Shown here piece by piece: positions 1-12,416 of a stretch of 64,000 nt of DNA. Each line of letters begins with the position of its first letter. The stretch's first letter is position 1. Under the pieces are notes generated by a model. It was not told the DNA's origin and did no database searches. It saw only the letters and a list, made by a program, of their open reading frames with translations. The stretch lies in NCBI RefSeq assembly GCF_947179165.1, contig NC_077238.1, positions 81,931,757-81,995,756 of the forward strand, written 5' to 3'. The DNA is from Solanum dulcamara (lineage: Eukaryota; Streptophyta; Magnoliopsida; Solanales; Solanaceae). A program made the translations under genes and the position numbers.

Positions 1-129
1 TCAGTGTGTTATTTCAGAATTTTCGTCGAAAAATTATATTATACAACTAAAATAACGAGTTTTTATAGTTTGTTGGACAGTTGCTACATGTCGTTTTATG
101 ATTATTATATTATATTGTACTGTATTCAG

Positions 130-1370
130 AGGCATACCTAAGGGGTTTCTCGGATTCACGTGAACTCATGCTTCCCTCCTTAGACCATATCTAGTGTTAT
201 ATTTATTAAAAAAAAAATACTTAAATATATATGTGTGAACCTACACTCAAAGTATCAATATAACACGAAGATGATTAGGTGTACCTTTTCAAATGAGGTT
301 AGAAATTTAAATCTCACATTTTACTTGATTTTTTTAATTCTATAATTGAATAACACCTCTCTAAGTGGTTGTTAATAACATTTTTGGAGTTTTAAGTAAT
401 ATAATATAGAAAATTTAATAGGTTCAATGATAAAAATTTAAAGATCAAATCAACTAAATTTATATCTTGTAATAATACACCCATCCTCTCGATATTCTAC
501 ATACACCTCTACCCTAATCCATTATTAGTATTTTTTAAAAAGGTCATTTATGATGTTGGAATAACTTCACCTAAAAGAGGAAATAGCAAAAACAAAGTAA
601 AACGCATTCAACCAATGCTTTTTATGAATGATGCATTTTATTCCTTTGTTTCCTTTTTTAAAAAAAATTTATTTATTATTCGATTTACTTTTACTTATTT
701 ATTATTTTAAAAATATATTTTATTTTTTACTTGTCACTTTTAACATATCAAAAAAAAATATATTATTTTTCTATTTTATCCTCAACATTAATTATTTATT
801 CACCAAGACCTAAGCTATTCATCAATTAATATGACGTATCTAGGGTTTTTTTTGGGTTCACGTGAATCCATGCTTCCTTTTCGAGATTATATATAGTAGT
901 GTTAGATTTTATTTCAATTTTTTTTGAAAAAAAAACCTAAATATAGATATATGAATCCATATTTAAAGTATCATAATGTGATGATGATTAAGTGCACCTC
1001 TCTAAGTGATGTTTGAAATTTAAATCTTATATCTTTATTCCTTTTTAAAATTGGGTAACACCTCTCTAAGTAGTTATTGATAGTATTTTTAGTGTTTTAA
1101 TTAATTAATTCTTTTTGCTTTAATTTTTCAAAATTTTCAAGTTTGTCACATTGAAATTTTTAATTTTTTTTAGCATTATAATTTTTTATATATAATTGAA
1201 TCAAATGTGTATATTAAAATTAGTAGTACGAGATAGTATATCATACAATCAATGAGTTCAACTAAAATTTAAAGGTGTGACGGATAATATATCCAAACTT
1301 TTAAATCTTAGATTCACCTTTTCTAAAGTGCACCCATCATCGCGAAATCTTAGATACGCTTTTGATTGTA
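130..1370. repeat. Diverged direct repeat (two copies) in AT-rich spacer
   Basis: Two related segments lie in the same orientation, about 130-515 and 833-1370. Both hold a CACGTGAA..CATGCTTCC stretch, an A-rich run, 'aaagtatca', 'gatgattaagtg/gatgattaggtg' and 'taacacctctctaagt'. The second copy carries extra sequence before the shared 'caactaaa..tttaaa' and 'caccc' tail. No open frame of note and no terminal inverted repeats were seen. It is probably a decayed transposon duplicated in place. Confidence 0.6.
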
Positions 1371-2940
1371 TTATATTATTTGATGAATAAGCACGACATC
1401 TGGATAAGTTTTATCATTTTTCTTCATTTTTTTGTCAACAATTTGAACGATAAAACTTACTAGAGAAGTTAGGTACAATGTAAAGTTATTATAAAAGATA
1501 GAGCAAAGAATAGAATAAGATTATTAGATAATAAATACAAATAAAATAAAATAAAAAGATAACAATATAATCACACCAAATCATTCATTACATAAATAAG
1601 ATGAGACTTTTTGTGTCATATAATAATGAATTTGATGATACAATATTATAAAAAAGATTTTTACTTTCTATACCAATCAAAATAATATTATATTTAAATT
1701 AACAAAACACAATACAATATGTAACAAGCTGTTAAGGATTCCAAAACATGTGAAATAATGAAAAATTATGGTAAAAGTTTCTTTCAACTCCCTAAAAAAA
1801 AAGAGAATAAGAATAATTTCATTTATTATTTATATATATATATATATATATGACCTTGTACTGCATGAAGTACTGCATGTACTACCAGAGAAATTAAATA
1901 ATAATAATAATAAGTTGGATAATTGTACAGCTCTAAAATCTGATTAAAAAAAGGAAAATGAAAGTTAGGTCCATTAATGAATACTCCATATGAGAATCTT
2001 TTATTTTATTTTTCATATGGTATTTAGTATTCACAGTGAATACTTGATTTTACACCAAGTAAAATATTTTAAAGAAAAAAAGTACTTCTAGTAAAAATTA
2101 TTTTTATATTTAAATTTAAGTTCAAAATCTTTAATTAAAGATGAAAAAAATTCTACCTATTCTATCACATAATCAAGATTGATTTGATATGGATTGGAAA
2201 ATAATTTTTGACAAATAGTTTTCCAAAAAAAACTAATTTGTCAAAATTAAGATATACTATTTCAAAAGAATATCCGAAAAGATATAAGATAAGAAAAGTC
2301 ATGTTTTTACTCTACAAAAACAAAAAAATAATATCGTTAGCTTTAATAGACAAAATTTATTTATTTTCTGAACAAAAATATATTATTGTTGTGTAGGCAA
2401 AACTCAATCAAATCCCAAATTAACTGCCTTCTTATTATACGAAAGTGTGGGGAATAAAACGCACAATCAAAATGTTTTTAGTTTCATATTTGAATCAGAA
2501 GTCATTTTTCTATCTGAATTATCAATAAATATTTATAGAAACATAACTTAATTATCAATTGTTCACTTTTTTTTATTTAAACAATGATATTTAGGTAAAA
2601 AAATTTAGAAGCAGAGCTAAAATTTTCAATAAGAGGTTTAAAATAAACGAACTAGCCTAAAGTAATTCAACAACTACTATATATATACATAAGACATAAT
2701 TTTAATCATGTATAAATAGTTTAATTTTCCTTTAACCCATGCTCCGTCTCTAAAAAATTCAAACAACGGCTAGTTGATGATGTTTTGATAAATAATTAAT
2801 AATAGTTAAGACAGAAAAAGTAAACATGTAATAATTAAAATAAAAGATTAAAAAATCTCAAAAAATCGACATATTTTAAATGTGTTTTTCAACTTTTGTT
2901 ATAAGTAAGAAAAAAAAAGAAAAAATATAGAAAAATCTAT
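1371..2940. other. Gene-free AT-rich spacer with a TA microsatellite
   Basis: No supported gene. A (TA)n run of about 22 bases lies at 1830-1851. The rest is AT-rich with short poly-A and poly-T tracts and no recognisable coding pattern. The distal promoter of the copper chaperone gene presumably lies at its right end. Confidence 0.6.
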
Positions 2941-2960
2941 TTTTTTCTCCTTTCTCTTTG

Positions 2961-2967
2961 TATAAAT
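2961..2967 (+). promoter_or_regulatory. TATA box of the copper chaperone gene
   Basis: TATAAAT follows a CT-rich stretch and sits 125 bp before the ATG at 3092. This fits a transcription start near 2990 and a leader of about 100 bases. It is assigned by motif and distance only. Confidence 0.55.
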
Positions 2968-3091
2968 TAGCAGCCTTTGACACCTCTCAAATCACAGAAA
3001 ATCAAAGGTCAAATTTTTCTCTAGAACTTTGTATCACCCTTACTTTTTTTCTTGAAAAACCTCTCAAGTTTCTGTCCATTCAACGTTCATA

Positions 3092-6000
3092 ATGTCTCAG
3101 GTACTTTGAATTTTCTTTCCCTTTTTTGAAATTTTGAATCTTTGATATGTTATATGAATTGGGTATTTTTTTAAAACATAATTTCGAAGGGGTTTATGGA
3201 TTTTGCTTTGTTAGTGGGAATTTTGATTTGGTTCGTTTCTATTTTAGCTCAATATAGAAGGGTTTTGAATGAACTTGTTGTTAATGGGAAGAAAACCCCT
3301 AATTAGTTTGAGATTAAGGTGTAGTTTATTGATTGATTGAATGGGAATGGGGTCGTGGGGGGTGGGTGGGGGATGGGGATTACTCTTACATGGTTATGAG
3401 GATATTTTATCGGAAACAACCTCTCCTCCTCCCAAGGTAGGGGTAAGGTCTGTGCCTTACCCTCCCCAGACCCCAGAGGATTATACTGGTTATGTTGTTG
3501 TTGTTGCTTTCATATGTAAAGAAGCTAAGTTCAACATTCAAATCTTGGTTTTGATGGTAATCTGAAGAATCTTTTTTTGAAGTAATTTGTTGGAGGCCTT
3601 GATAAGATTTGCCTGTTTAATAGGAATTTTGATCTGGGTTGTTCTTGTTTTAGCTTAAAAGATATGGACTTGAAATGATTTTTTTGTTTTAAGTGGAAAA
3701 AAATTGAAGCTTTACATGATTTTTGAGCTTCAACTGTTTGATGATTGATGAATTTGTTTGTTAACTGCTGTGCTTGGTGTGAGCTAGAACAGCAGGTCTG
3801 TTAACGAGTGCATTGATCGTTTCAACAATTTATTGAATAGTTTAATTATTCATTTTGAGATGTAATGAAATATTGCCTTGCTTGATCATTTTCCTTAAAA
3901 ATTGATTTGATTGATTATGAGCTTTTTCCTCTTCGTTTCGATGTTTAGGCTTCAGTTTTTCCTCTTTCATATGTAAAGAAACTAAGTTCAACAGTAGAAT
4001 CTTGGTTTTGATGGCAATTTGAAGTAATTTTATTGAAGGGTTTTATTAGATTTGCCTGTTTAGTAGGAATTTTGATCTGGGTAATTCTTGTTTTAGCGGA
4101 AAAGATATGGGCTTGGAATATTATTATATTTTCCTTAATGGGAAAAAAATTGAAGCTTTACATGATTTTGAGCTATAAATGTTGATGATGGATGAATGTG
4201 TGTGTTTACAACTATGAGTGGTTTGACTAGGAAAGCAGATCCATGAGCTTTGATAAGCTAAATTCAAGTTCATTAGCTAGTTTGCTTATTTTCCTTATAA
4301 ATTAGCTGAGTTTAATTCATTACCCTCTGTTTTTGGTGAATAATTATTTCAGATTAGATACCTGTAAATCTATGTTCTCCTTTTCTTGAATTTTTCCGGT
4401 TTAAAAGTTGGTCTAAGTCATCCCATGAGTGGCTAGATATCATTGTTGATCTAGAATAGAAAGAGACTTTCCCTGTGCCAATTTGGGTTAATAAGGGAGC
4501 TCTTAGTAGTAGAATCATAGCAGAACTGAATCAACTGATTCAGAAGAGTGCTTTTACAATAAGAGTTCTTCAGAAAAACGGAATAGGAATTAATTGATTG
4601 AATTTGAATTAATGAATTTTTTGGTTTTTGGTCCGGGGTTTGGTTGGGGAGTGGGGGAGGAACGGTTGTTGTGACTCGTTCGAAACCTTAAAATGTAAGT
4701 ATCTTAAGCTGGCAACAGCTTCATGATGTGCTGCCTAACAGCCTAAGTGATTAGTGTGCTATTTTATTTGCTTATGATTTATGCTATCACAACTTCACAT
4801 CTCTGTAACTGTCAATTTAACATCAACTTTTGTTTATCCCTTGTGCTGGCAGACTGTTGTTCTCAAGGTTGGCATGTCATGCGAAGGCTGTGTTGGTGCC
4901 GTAAAAAGGGTTTTGGGGAAAATGGAAGGTAAACAGTTGTACTTAGAGTCCTAGTGCTTACAACATTTAACTTTACTAGCCTCCTGTGTAAGATTGCCAT
5001 GATAAAACAGGATTGACTTTGTCATAATTCCTCGTTACAAATAGAATATATTACTGCCTCAGTTTCATTTTACATGGCATTCTTTCTTTTCATCCTGTTC
5101 CGAAAAGAATGATACTTTTCTATATTTACATACTCTTCGACTTTTAGCTTCTTATTTTACTCTTAATGGCATGCTCTTATAGACTATACTCATATAAACA
5201 TTATGACATGTTTAAGACCACAAGTCGTTAGGGTACTTTTGTGTCACAAATTTTCTTTTCTTAAACTGTGTCAGTTAAACACCACCATATATAATGAAAT
5301 TAGAGAGTATGATCTTTTTTCCGATTTTCTATTAATTGAATACAGCTTATATCATATGGACTCTTTTATTGTGCATTCTCCCATTCACTGTGCTGCAAAG
5401 ACTGCACTTCACATGCTTGTTTGCTTCTGATTACAAGGGAAAAGTTGTCTCGTCAAATCTGCTTCTGTCTAAAAAACCTATTAGCTCTGGTTGGTTCATC
5501 CATCTTTGGGTAAACTGTGAAATGGTTGTTGGTAGTCTATTCTATGAGTAGAAATTTAGAACCAAAAATGCTTTTCCAGAGTCCTCGGCATCTTGCTCAC
5601 GCTACAAGATGGCTCTATCATGCAGCCTGAGATATTATTGGATAGCATTAGTATGACTAATGAACGAGAGTCTGAGCTGCTTATTTGCTTATAGTGTCTC
5701 GTAACAGATGAAAGGCAACATCATAAATAGACAGTCTTAGGCCCTTGTATCTTTTGCATATTCTAGTTTCCGCCACCTCATAAAATTTGTTCTGGAATTG
5801 ACTAATACATCGACTCATGCCTTCATAAACCATACTCAGGTGTAGAAACTTTCGACATTGATCTGAAGGAGCAAAAAGTGACCGTCAAGGGAAATGTTCA
5901 ACCAGACGCAGTTCTCCAGACCGTGTCAAAGACTGGAAAGCCAACATCTTTCTGGGAAGCAGGCGAATCGGCTCAAACAGAAGCTGTTAGTACAGCTTGA
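3092..6000 (+). CDS. CCH: ATX1/CCH-type copper chaperone, 3 exons, 81 aa
   Basis: Exons 3092-3100, 4853-4928 and 5840-6000 join in frame through GT..AG sites to give an 81-residue protein. It is one heavy-metal-associated (HMA) domain. The metal-binding MxCxxC motif reads MSCEGC at residues 11-16, and the KTGK lysine motif of ATX1-like chaperones is near residues 60-63. The short tail ends in STA, so it lacks the long C-terminal extension of Arabidopsis CCH and is closer to ATX1 in size. By family, it is a cytosolic protein that carries Cu(I) to P-type ATPases of the secretory pathway. The first exon encodes only three residues (MSQ), so the start rests on splice logic plus the TATA box at 2961. 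Intron 1 (1752 bp) contains a SINE and an internal duplication. The short exons make it easy to miss with plain ORF calling. Confidence 0.93.
3400..3507 (+). mobile_element. SINE 3' part (TS/SolS-like) in intron 1 of the copper chaperone gene
   Basis: The stretch contains 'cggaaacaacctctcctcctcccaag', then 'gtaggggtaaggtctgtg', 'ccctccccagaccc' and ends in (GTT)n. The same order of motifs occurs at 45003 and 51983 in this window. The pol III promoter head is not recognisable here, so it is probably 5'-truncated. Confidence 0.7.
3511..4210 (+). repeat. Tandem duplication inside copper chaperone intron 1
   Basis: 'catatgtaaagaa(g/a)ctaagttcaaca' starts near 3511 and again near 3969. In both places it is followed by 'atcttggttttgatgg', 'agatttgcctgttta.taggaattttgatctgg' and 'ttgaagctttacatgat'. 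The period is about 458 bp. The two copies have diverged by scattered substitutions and small indels. Confidence 0.75.
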
Positions 6001-7787
6001 TCTTTTATGATGGCCTGGAATTGTATGTTAAGGCTTGAACATTATATGACTTTATCAAGAATTCCTTTGTGTAATAGTTGAAATCTAAATTGCAATAAGT
6101 TCTTGAGGATTTCAGTGTTGTTTTCTTCGATATAAATGACGAGTGCATTGATGCATTATCTCTCTACTTCTCCAGATGATATTGCCTTGATTTATCTCTC
6201 TAGTTAAACATCTGAGAAAACCAAATGATGTTAAAATGCTTTGTTTCCTCTGTTGAGGGAAGTAAATTATTTGCAGTATCACATAACTACTACAGAGCTT
6301 CAATTTCAAGCTGGGGTCGGCTATTTGAATCTAACTGTTGTATTGAGAGGAAAGATCCATCGTTGACTGTCAATTTATTGCAACTCTCTTTTATCCTGGC
6401 TTGGGACCCGCAATGAAAGAGAGCTCCCACAGGCGGAGTTAAATGATTCTTAGTATCATATCTCTGATGAATCATTTGAGTCTCGTGTTGAATGATTCTG
6501 GTTAATGTATAATTACGAAATGTACTAGCATAAAAGTACTTTTAAGTAAGACTGATTGTTGTCGCATCCAAGGACGTGACCTAGTTTTCAATAAAGTAGG
6601 TTGGTTTTCTTTCTACTTGTTCAAGCCTTAGTGAATATAGTTACTCGATATCTGTGTTGGTGGGAGGTAACAAGTAATCTATATAATTAGTCAAGATATG
6701 CACAAAGCTGACCAAGCATCTGTATAATTCATGTTATTGTCCATTAATTAGATATCCATATCTATAGTAAACTCTCATTTCATAGTCAAGGTTGTGTATG
6801 GTGTCATTCTTGTTATAGCAAAGATAAATCTGTTGATACTGTAACTTTTTCATATAGTGGTTGTTGTCAGTGGATATAACTTAAATCTATTTGTTATTAG
6901 GGAGCTTAGATGGATAGGAACAAATGCAGCTATACACAAATTAAACAATTCTGTCTCTACTTGTTCTACTTTAACTCAATATTCTATTTTTTTAGTGGTA
7001 TAAATTATCAGAAAAAAAGTCAAGACTTTATAAAACTTATAATAAGGAGTTGACATTCAAATCTTTTTTAATAACATGAGAGCATAGTGGCTAACAAGTA
7101 ACAACTAATAAAGTAAACAAGCAAACTCAAACATCAAATGGGATTTGTTTATCCATTTTCAACACTTAAGATGCTACCAACTATTCAAATAAACAAGCAT
7201 ACTGAACTTTAAGTTGTACTTTTTTTATCCATTAAGAATGACAATGTAATAAACTTTTACCTTATCAAATATACATTAACCTATTGTAGGAGGTTACTCG
7301 CCTTATTTTCCAGGTTACTAGTCACGCGTATCGTGGACCATTATATAGAAGTTAAATACAAAAGAAATTATCAGGTAGATATTTGTTACCAAGAGATATA
7401 TTAGCAGCAGTCGATCATTTGGGATGGCTGCACGTAGCGATATGAATCATTTGAAAAGTAAACGTATTTGTTCTGTAATCCCCTAGTATGTGTAAAATGT
7501 TCAAAAGTGCTTTCATTGTGGGAAATTCGATTTCTTTCACTTCCTTTCCGTAGCCAGAGGTTGATGAAAGATTCAACAATGAAAAGAACGATTGACTTTC
7601 TGTAATAACTCACCCGAGATTCTCTTCCTTGTTAGTTTGACTCGAAGAACAAGTGCCCGTTGAGTTCTTCATAATCATAATGTGGTAGCTGTGGAACTCT
7701 TCAAAAGTCAAATTTGAAGTTTGTATTACAGGCAATCATGTTCTGTTTTAATATTGAAAAAATATTCTTCAACTACAAATTACAGAC
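6001..7787. other. Spacer between copper chaperone and peroxidase genes
   Basis: No supported gene. The first 100-odd bases should be the 3' untranslated region of the copper chaperone. Short open frames here have no recognisable domain. The right end is the peroxidase promoter. Confidence 0.55.
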
Positions 7788-7794
7788 TATAAAA
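7788..7794 (+). promoter_or_regulatory. TATA box of the peroxidase gene
   Basis: TATAAAA sits 69 bp before the ATG at 7857, which places transcription start about 30-40 bp before the start codon. Confidence 0.6.
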
Positions 7795-7856
7795 TGCTTC
7801 ATGTTTGTTTCATAAAGTATCCATCACTTGATTAGAGTTATTGAGAAAAAAAAAAG

Positions 7857-9179
7857 ATGGTTTCCAAGGGCTTTAATTGTTCTGTTATTGTACTTGTTTC
7901 TTGCTTGATTTTATCTCTTTCAGGGTTGTCGTTGGCCAAACGACAACCCTCCTGTCCGCTTGAAGTAGGTTACTATCGACATACTTGTCCCTCTGCTGAA
8001 GACATTGTAAGAAATGTTGTGTACAATGCCATTTCTCGCAATGCAGGCATAGCTGCTGGTCTTATCAGGTTGCATTTTCATGACTGCTTCGTGAGGGTAA
8101 GCTGATGTCTTTTTTATCTAATGTACTATTGTTTTCTTGATGATCTCATTCTTCGCGTTATTTTTGTCTGCATGTTGAACTGTGTGACTAGTTCATCTAA
8201 ACTCTTAAGCTGTTAGCGAGATAGCACACATTTATAATTTACTAGCTAATATTATGTTTCAACGCGCCCCCTTCACTTGTTGAAATACTTTTTTGCTTTT
8301 GATTTGAAATTGTTATCGTATTGAATTGTGTTACGGTCTCATTAAGCTTTTAGATGAGAGGGTCACGGAGTTTTCATCAAATTAATACTTTTTTCTGCAT
8401 TTTATGTACCTAAGGGATGTGATGCATCTGTGCTATTGGATGGACCAAATTCAGAAAAGGAAAGCATAGCGAACAAGAACAGTTTGCGAGGTTTTGAGGT
8501 GATCGATGCAGCTAAGAAGCAGCTCGAGGCTACATGTCCAGGAACTGTCTCGTGTGCAGACATTCTTGCCTTTGCAGCTCGCGACAGTTCCTACAAAGTT
8601 GGAAAAATAAACTATAATGTCCAAGCAGGACGTCGTGATGGACATGTTTCCATCAAAGACGAGGCCTTATCCAATCTCCCCTCTCCATTTGTCGGTGTCA
8701 AGGAACTAATCAAGGGTTTTGCAAGAAAAGGGATGTCAGTTGATGAAATGGTAACACTCTCTGGTGCACATTCTATTGGTATTGCTCATTGTGCTGTTTT
8801 CGCGAATCGTCTATACCCTCAGAACAAGCAACAAAATCTTCCAATTGATCGCGAATATGAAAGGACGTTGAAGTCTATTTGTCCACCAGAAGCACTTACA
8901 AATGGAACAGGAGTAGCTAATCCTACTACTTTTGATGTTATAACACCAAACAAATTGGATAACAAATACTACATGGACTTAAAGAGTAAGAAGGGACTTT
9001 TAGTTTCTGATCAAACATTGATGAGTAATCCTAAAACTGCGAAAATGGTGAACTTTAACGCGAAATATGGACGCGTGTGGGGTAAGAAATTCGGAGATGC
9101 AATGGTGCATATGGGAACTTTAGACGTCCTTACAGGGTGGAAGGGTGAGATCAGGAAGAACTGTCATTTCGTGAACTAG
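7857..9179 (+). CDS. Secretory class III peroxidase, 2 exons, 334 aa
   Basis: Exon 1 is 7857-8096 and exon 2 is 8415-9179, joined in frame at the FHDCFVR/GCDAS boundary, the classical first-intron position of this family. A hydrophobic signal peptide spans about residues 1-27, and the mature protein begins near KRQPSCP. The distal haem pocket is RLHFHDCF (catalytic Arg and His) and the proximal haem ligand His is in [17 protein letters not shown] and GRRDG also fit the family, as do the cysteines of the four conserved disulphides. By family it is exported to the apoplast or wall and uses H2O2 to oxidise phenolics. Most class III genes have three introns; introns 2 and 3 are absent here. A poly-A-signal-like AATAAA lies near 9307. 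The gene family is clear; the exact orthologue and substrate are not. Confidence 0.94.
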
Positions 9180-9424
9180 TCATTTTTTTTCGCCTTTTGA
9201 GTTTTGTAAAACTCCATTTTCGACTACTATTTCAGCTTTGTTGTAGACATCTTATTCGAGTGAGGATGTTTCAATCTTTGTTCAATTGTAACAGATGAAT
9301 CTTCTTAATAAAAAATTATTCTTGATTGAAAGTTTCTTTGTGAAAGAGTTTAAGGATCATCATATGAACCTTGAATTTACTCATGTTGAGTACTGCAAGT
9401 GTGTGGAACTTGGAATCAAGAAAC

Positions 9425-10305
9425 AAATTAAAGTTAGACTGAGATAATTCTGAATTCTTGTTTTATGAAACATAAACTTCAAAAAAGCGATGTTCGTAGA
9501 AAATAATGTGTATCATTTAATAGGTCGTCATCAATAGACCCACAAAATTTGACCTCAAACTGAGTCTGTCGCACATATTTCAAAAACTTAATAGTATAAT
9601 ATACACATGAAAAATCAAGATAATTCTGAATTCATGTTTCGTCAAACATAAACTTCAAAAAAGCGGTGTTCGTCCTTCGAAAACAACGAGTATCGTTTAA
9701 TAGGTCGTCGCTAATAGACTCACAAAATTTAAACTCAAACAGAGTGGTCACGCATATTTTAGAAAATCAATAGACTAATATACACACGAAAAATCAAGAT
9801 AATTCTGAATTCGTCTTTTGTGAAACATAAACTCCATAAAAGTAGTGTTCGTCTTTCGAAAATAATGAGTATCATTTAATAAATCATTACCAATAGACCC
9901 ACAAAATTTGAGCTCAAACAGAATCGGTCACATATGTTCTGAAAAATTTATGGATTATTATATACGAAAAATGAATATAATACTGAATTCCTATTTCGTG
10001 ACACATAAATAAGAAAAAGAGCGCCTTCCGCCGTGCAGAAACAATGAGTATATCATTTGATAGATCGTCACCAATGAATCCACAAATTTGAGCTCAAACA
10101 TAGTCGGTTTCACACATTTCAAAAAATTCATGGACTAATGTACACGAAGAAAATCGATATAATCCTGAATTCCTATTTCGTGACACATAAACTTCAAAAA
10201 AAAAAAGGTGACTTCCGTCTTTTGAAAATAATGAGTGTCATTTAATAGATCGTCACCAATGGATCCACAAAATTCGAGTTCAGACAAAATCGGTCACTAA
10301 TCTTG
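9425..10305 (+). repeat. Five-unit tandem array, ~178-bp period
   Basis: The anchor 'taat(t/a/c)ctgaattc' ends at 9457, 9633, 9812, 9990 and 10172, giving spacings of 176, 179, 178 and 182 bp. Every unit also has 'acataaac/acataaat', 'aataatgagt', 'atcatttaata.(g/a)tc.tc' and 'ccacaaaattt'. The units differ by many substitutions. The length is in the nucleosome-sized range common to plant satellites. No coding potential was seen. Confidence 0.85.
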
Positions 10306-10641
10306 AACGGTATTTATACACCCAAATACCGCTTTTCACCTATGTTTTAGCTTAAGTTTCACGAATCAACTTATGCATATTCATGTGTTTTGAACATTAT
10401 TAACGTGGATTAACACATATATATGTGATTAGACATGTTTCAGGTTAAAATGCAAAACGATCCAAAATAACAAAAAAAATCAAAAGTAGAGCATCATGAA
10501 CGAAAAATGACTTTTATGGCAATGAAAGAGTTAGGTAATTGAAAACACAATATCAAATAAAACAAAATTAACTTGATTTATGTATTAATACAATTTAATA
10601 TATTAATCATAATAAAAAGTTAATTTGGAAGAAATTAACTA
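10306..10641. other. AT-rich spacer
   Basis: No supported gene or clear repeat between the tandem array and the hAT-like element. Confidence 0.5.
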
Positions 10642-10649
10642 GTGACCAC

Positions 10650-11294
10650 TAGGGGTGTACATGGATCGGTTGGTTCAGATTTTTTACAAACCAAATCAAA
10701 CCATTTGTGTCGGGTTATTAAATCTATAAACCAAACCAAACCAATAAAAGTAGAGTTTTTCGATATCAATTTTTCTCGGGTTTTTTGGGTTTTTTCGGAT
10801 TTTTCGGGTTTTTTCGGGTTTCTCAGGTTTTTCATAGTATCTAATAAAAAACACAGAGCATTGCTTCTTAAAAAGAGTTCTAGTACAAAATATCAACATA
10901 TAAGATGGAAGCAGAACACTGTTTGAAGTTTTAACTTTATAATATAACTTTATAAGATGAGCTTTTTTTGTATATTATTTAGATGAGCTTTTCAAGTTCA
11001 AATCTAAATGTAAGAAAGAAAACAAAAATTATGAAAATTTTTTAAAAAATATTTATAAATTACATTTTAATAAATATTTTTATGTATACATAATTTAAAA
11101 GTAGTATATCTATAATCGGGTCAGTTTGGGTTCGGTTTGACTTTTTTTAGTTAAAACCAAACCAACCCTATAATGGTCGGGTTTTTTTTCAAACACCAAA
11201 CCAAGTCAAACCAAACCACTAGTCGGATTTTTTTTCCGATTTGGTTCGATTTATCGGTTTGATGCTGTTTATCGATTTGTCCTGTACAGCCCTA
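10650..11294. mobile_element. Non-autonomous hAT-like element, 645 bp
   Basis: The ends are TAGGGGTGTACA and, inverted, TAGGGCTGTACA (TGTACAGCCCTA on the + strand). The element is flanked by the 8-bp direct duplication GTGACCAC at 10642-10649 and 11295-11302. Terminal TAGGG repeats with 8-bp target duplications are typical of the hAT superfamily. The interior is rich in 'accaaaccaa/ggtttggttt' runs and has no transposase. A deleted relative lies near 61640-62106. Confidence 0.85.
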
Positions 11295-11617
11295 GTGACC
11301 ACTATAGTGTTTATAAGAAAAGAAAAAAAAAAGGAGCACGAGTGAGATTCCTGTATTCTGTCACAACATATAAGTTATCCTTGTTGACTTAAAAGCTTAT
11401 TAATTAATTTAAAATGATAAAATTATTGTCATTTAGTCAATAATTAATAATGTTTATTTGATTTAGTATACTTATACAATCAAGTTTCATCACAAGACAT
11501 AACGTAAAGGTATGAAAAACAAATTTTAAAAAGTCTCTGAAATAATTGTCAAATATTCTTTATTAGACACTTATAACCCTAAATGATACAAAAGTATATG
11601 GACCTAATCTATTTTTT

Positions 11618-11905
11618 GGCATAACACATAAACAAAGATTTAAATTTGATTTTAACTGACGATTAAATACTCTAATTTTGAGTATCCATATTTAGAGATA
11701 CCTCAACTTGTTTGCACTGTCTCAGTTGAACACTTCTACTTACAAAATGATCATCTAGACACCTCTAACATTTATGCGTCACATTAGCATTGAGTGTCCA
11801 CGTGACACAACATAAACGAGTTGAGGTGTAGATGTGCATTTTCAAAGTTAGAATGTGTAGTAGTCAATTGAAACAATGTTAAGATATCTATCTTTGTATT
11901 ATGCC
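11618..11905. mobile_element. MITE with GGCATAAYACATAAACA ends, copy 1
   Basis: It starts GGCATAACACATAAACA and ends in TTTGTATTATGCC, an imperfect terminal inverted repeat. Two further copies lie in introns of the ABCG pair at 22648 and 26906. The interior has the same 'caacttg..gtctcagttgaacact..catctagacacct' order. No target duplication is legible for this copy. Confidence 0.7.
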
Positions 11906-12416
11906 TTGAAAAAAAAAAAGCATAATCTTTATAGCATAAAGTAGAAGCTATGGGGTTGAATTTTAATGAAATTTTTTCCTTTATTTTTAAAAATTCCTTA
12001 GATTTGAGGTCAAGAGTTGAATAAGTGAAACCAATGTCATTTATTAATAATGTCCAAGGTTGTAATGATTAGATTAGATTATTGACATTTCAATGAATTT
12101 TGACAAAATAAGCATAGATATTTATTGATAATAAATACCACTTTATTCTTAATATAAATTTTAAATTCAAGTTTCAGATCAAAATTTTCTTTAATAAAGA
12201 GCGTTTTGATCCCAGAATTAGATTTTATATTTTTAATGTAACTTTGAATTAGTCAGACGTTAAACAGACACCAAAACTTGAAGAAAAAGGAAAGAAGATC
12301 ACCATGCATGCATTACATTTGACATTTTATTGTATGATTATCTGCCCATGTAATTAAATGAAGTATAAGACAGCGTAAAAGAAATTTACATTATCAAATT
12401 TCACTAATAATAATTA

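Noticed and set aside
3341..3565. 74-codon frame in copper chaperone intron 1
   Set aside because: It runs through a SINE and a G-rich stretch; the peptide has no domain character and the region is spliced out.
6301..6345. SINE fragment ('gctggggtcggctatttgaatct') downstream of the copper chaperone
   Set aside because: It resembles a SINE motif for about 20 bases only, without tail or other motifs.
9425..10305. CRISPR-like array
   Set aside because: The units are ~178-bp tandem copies with no short repeat/spacer pattern, in a plant nuclear sequence.
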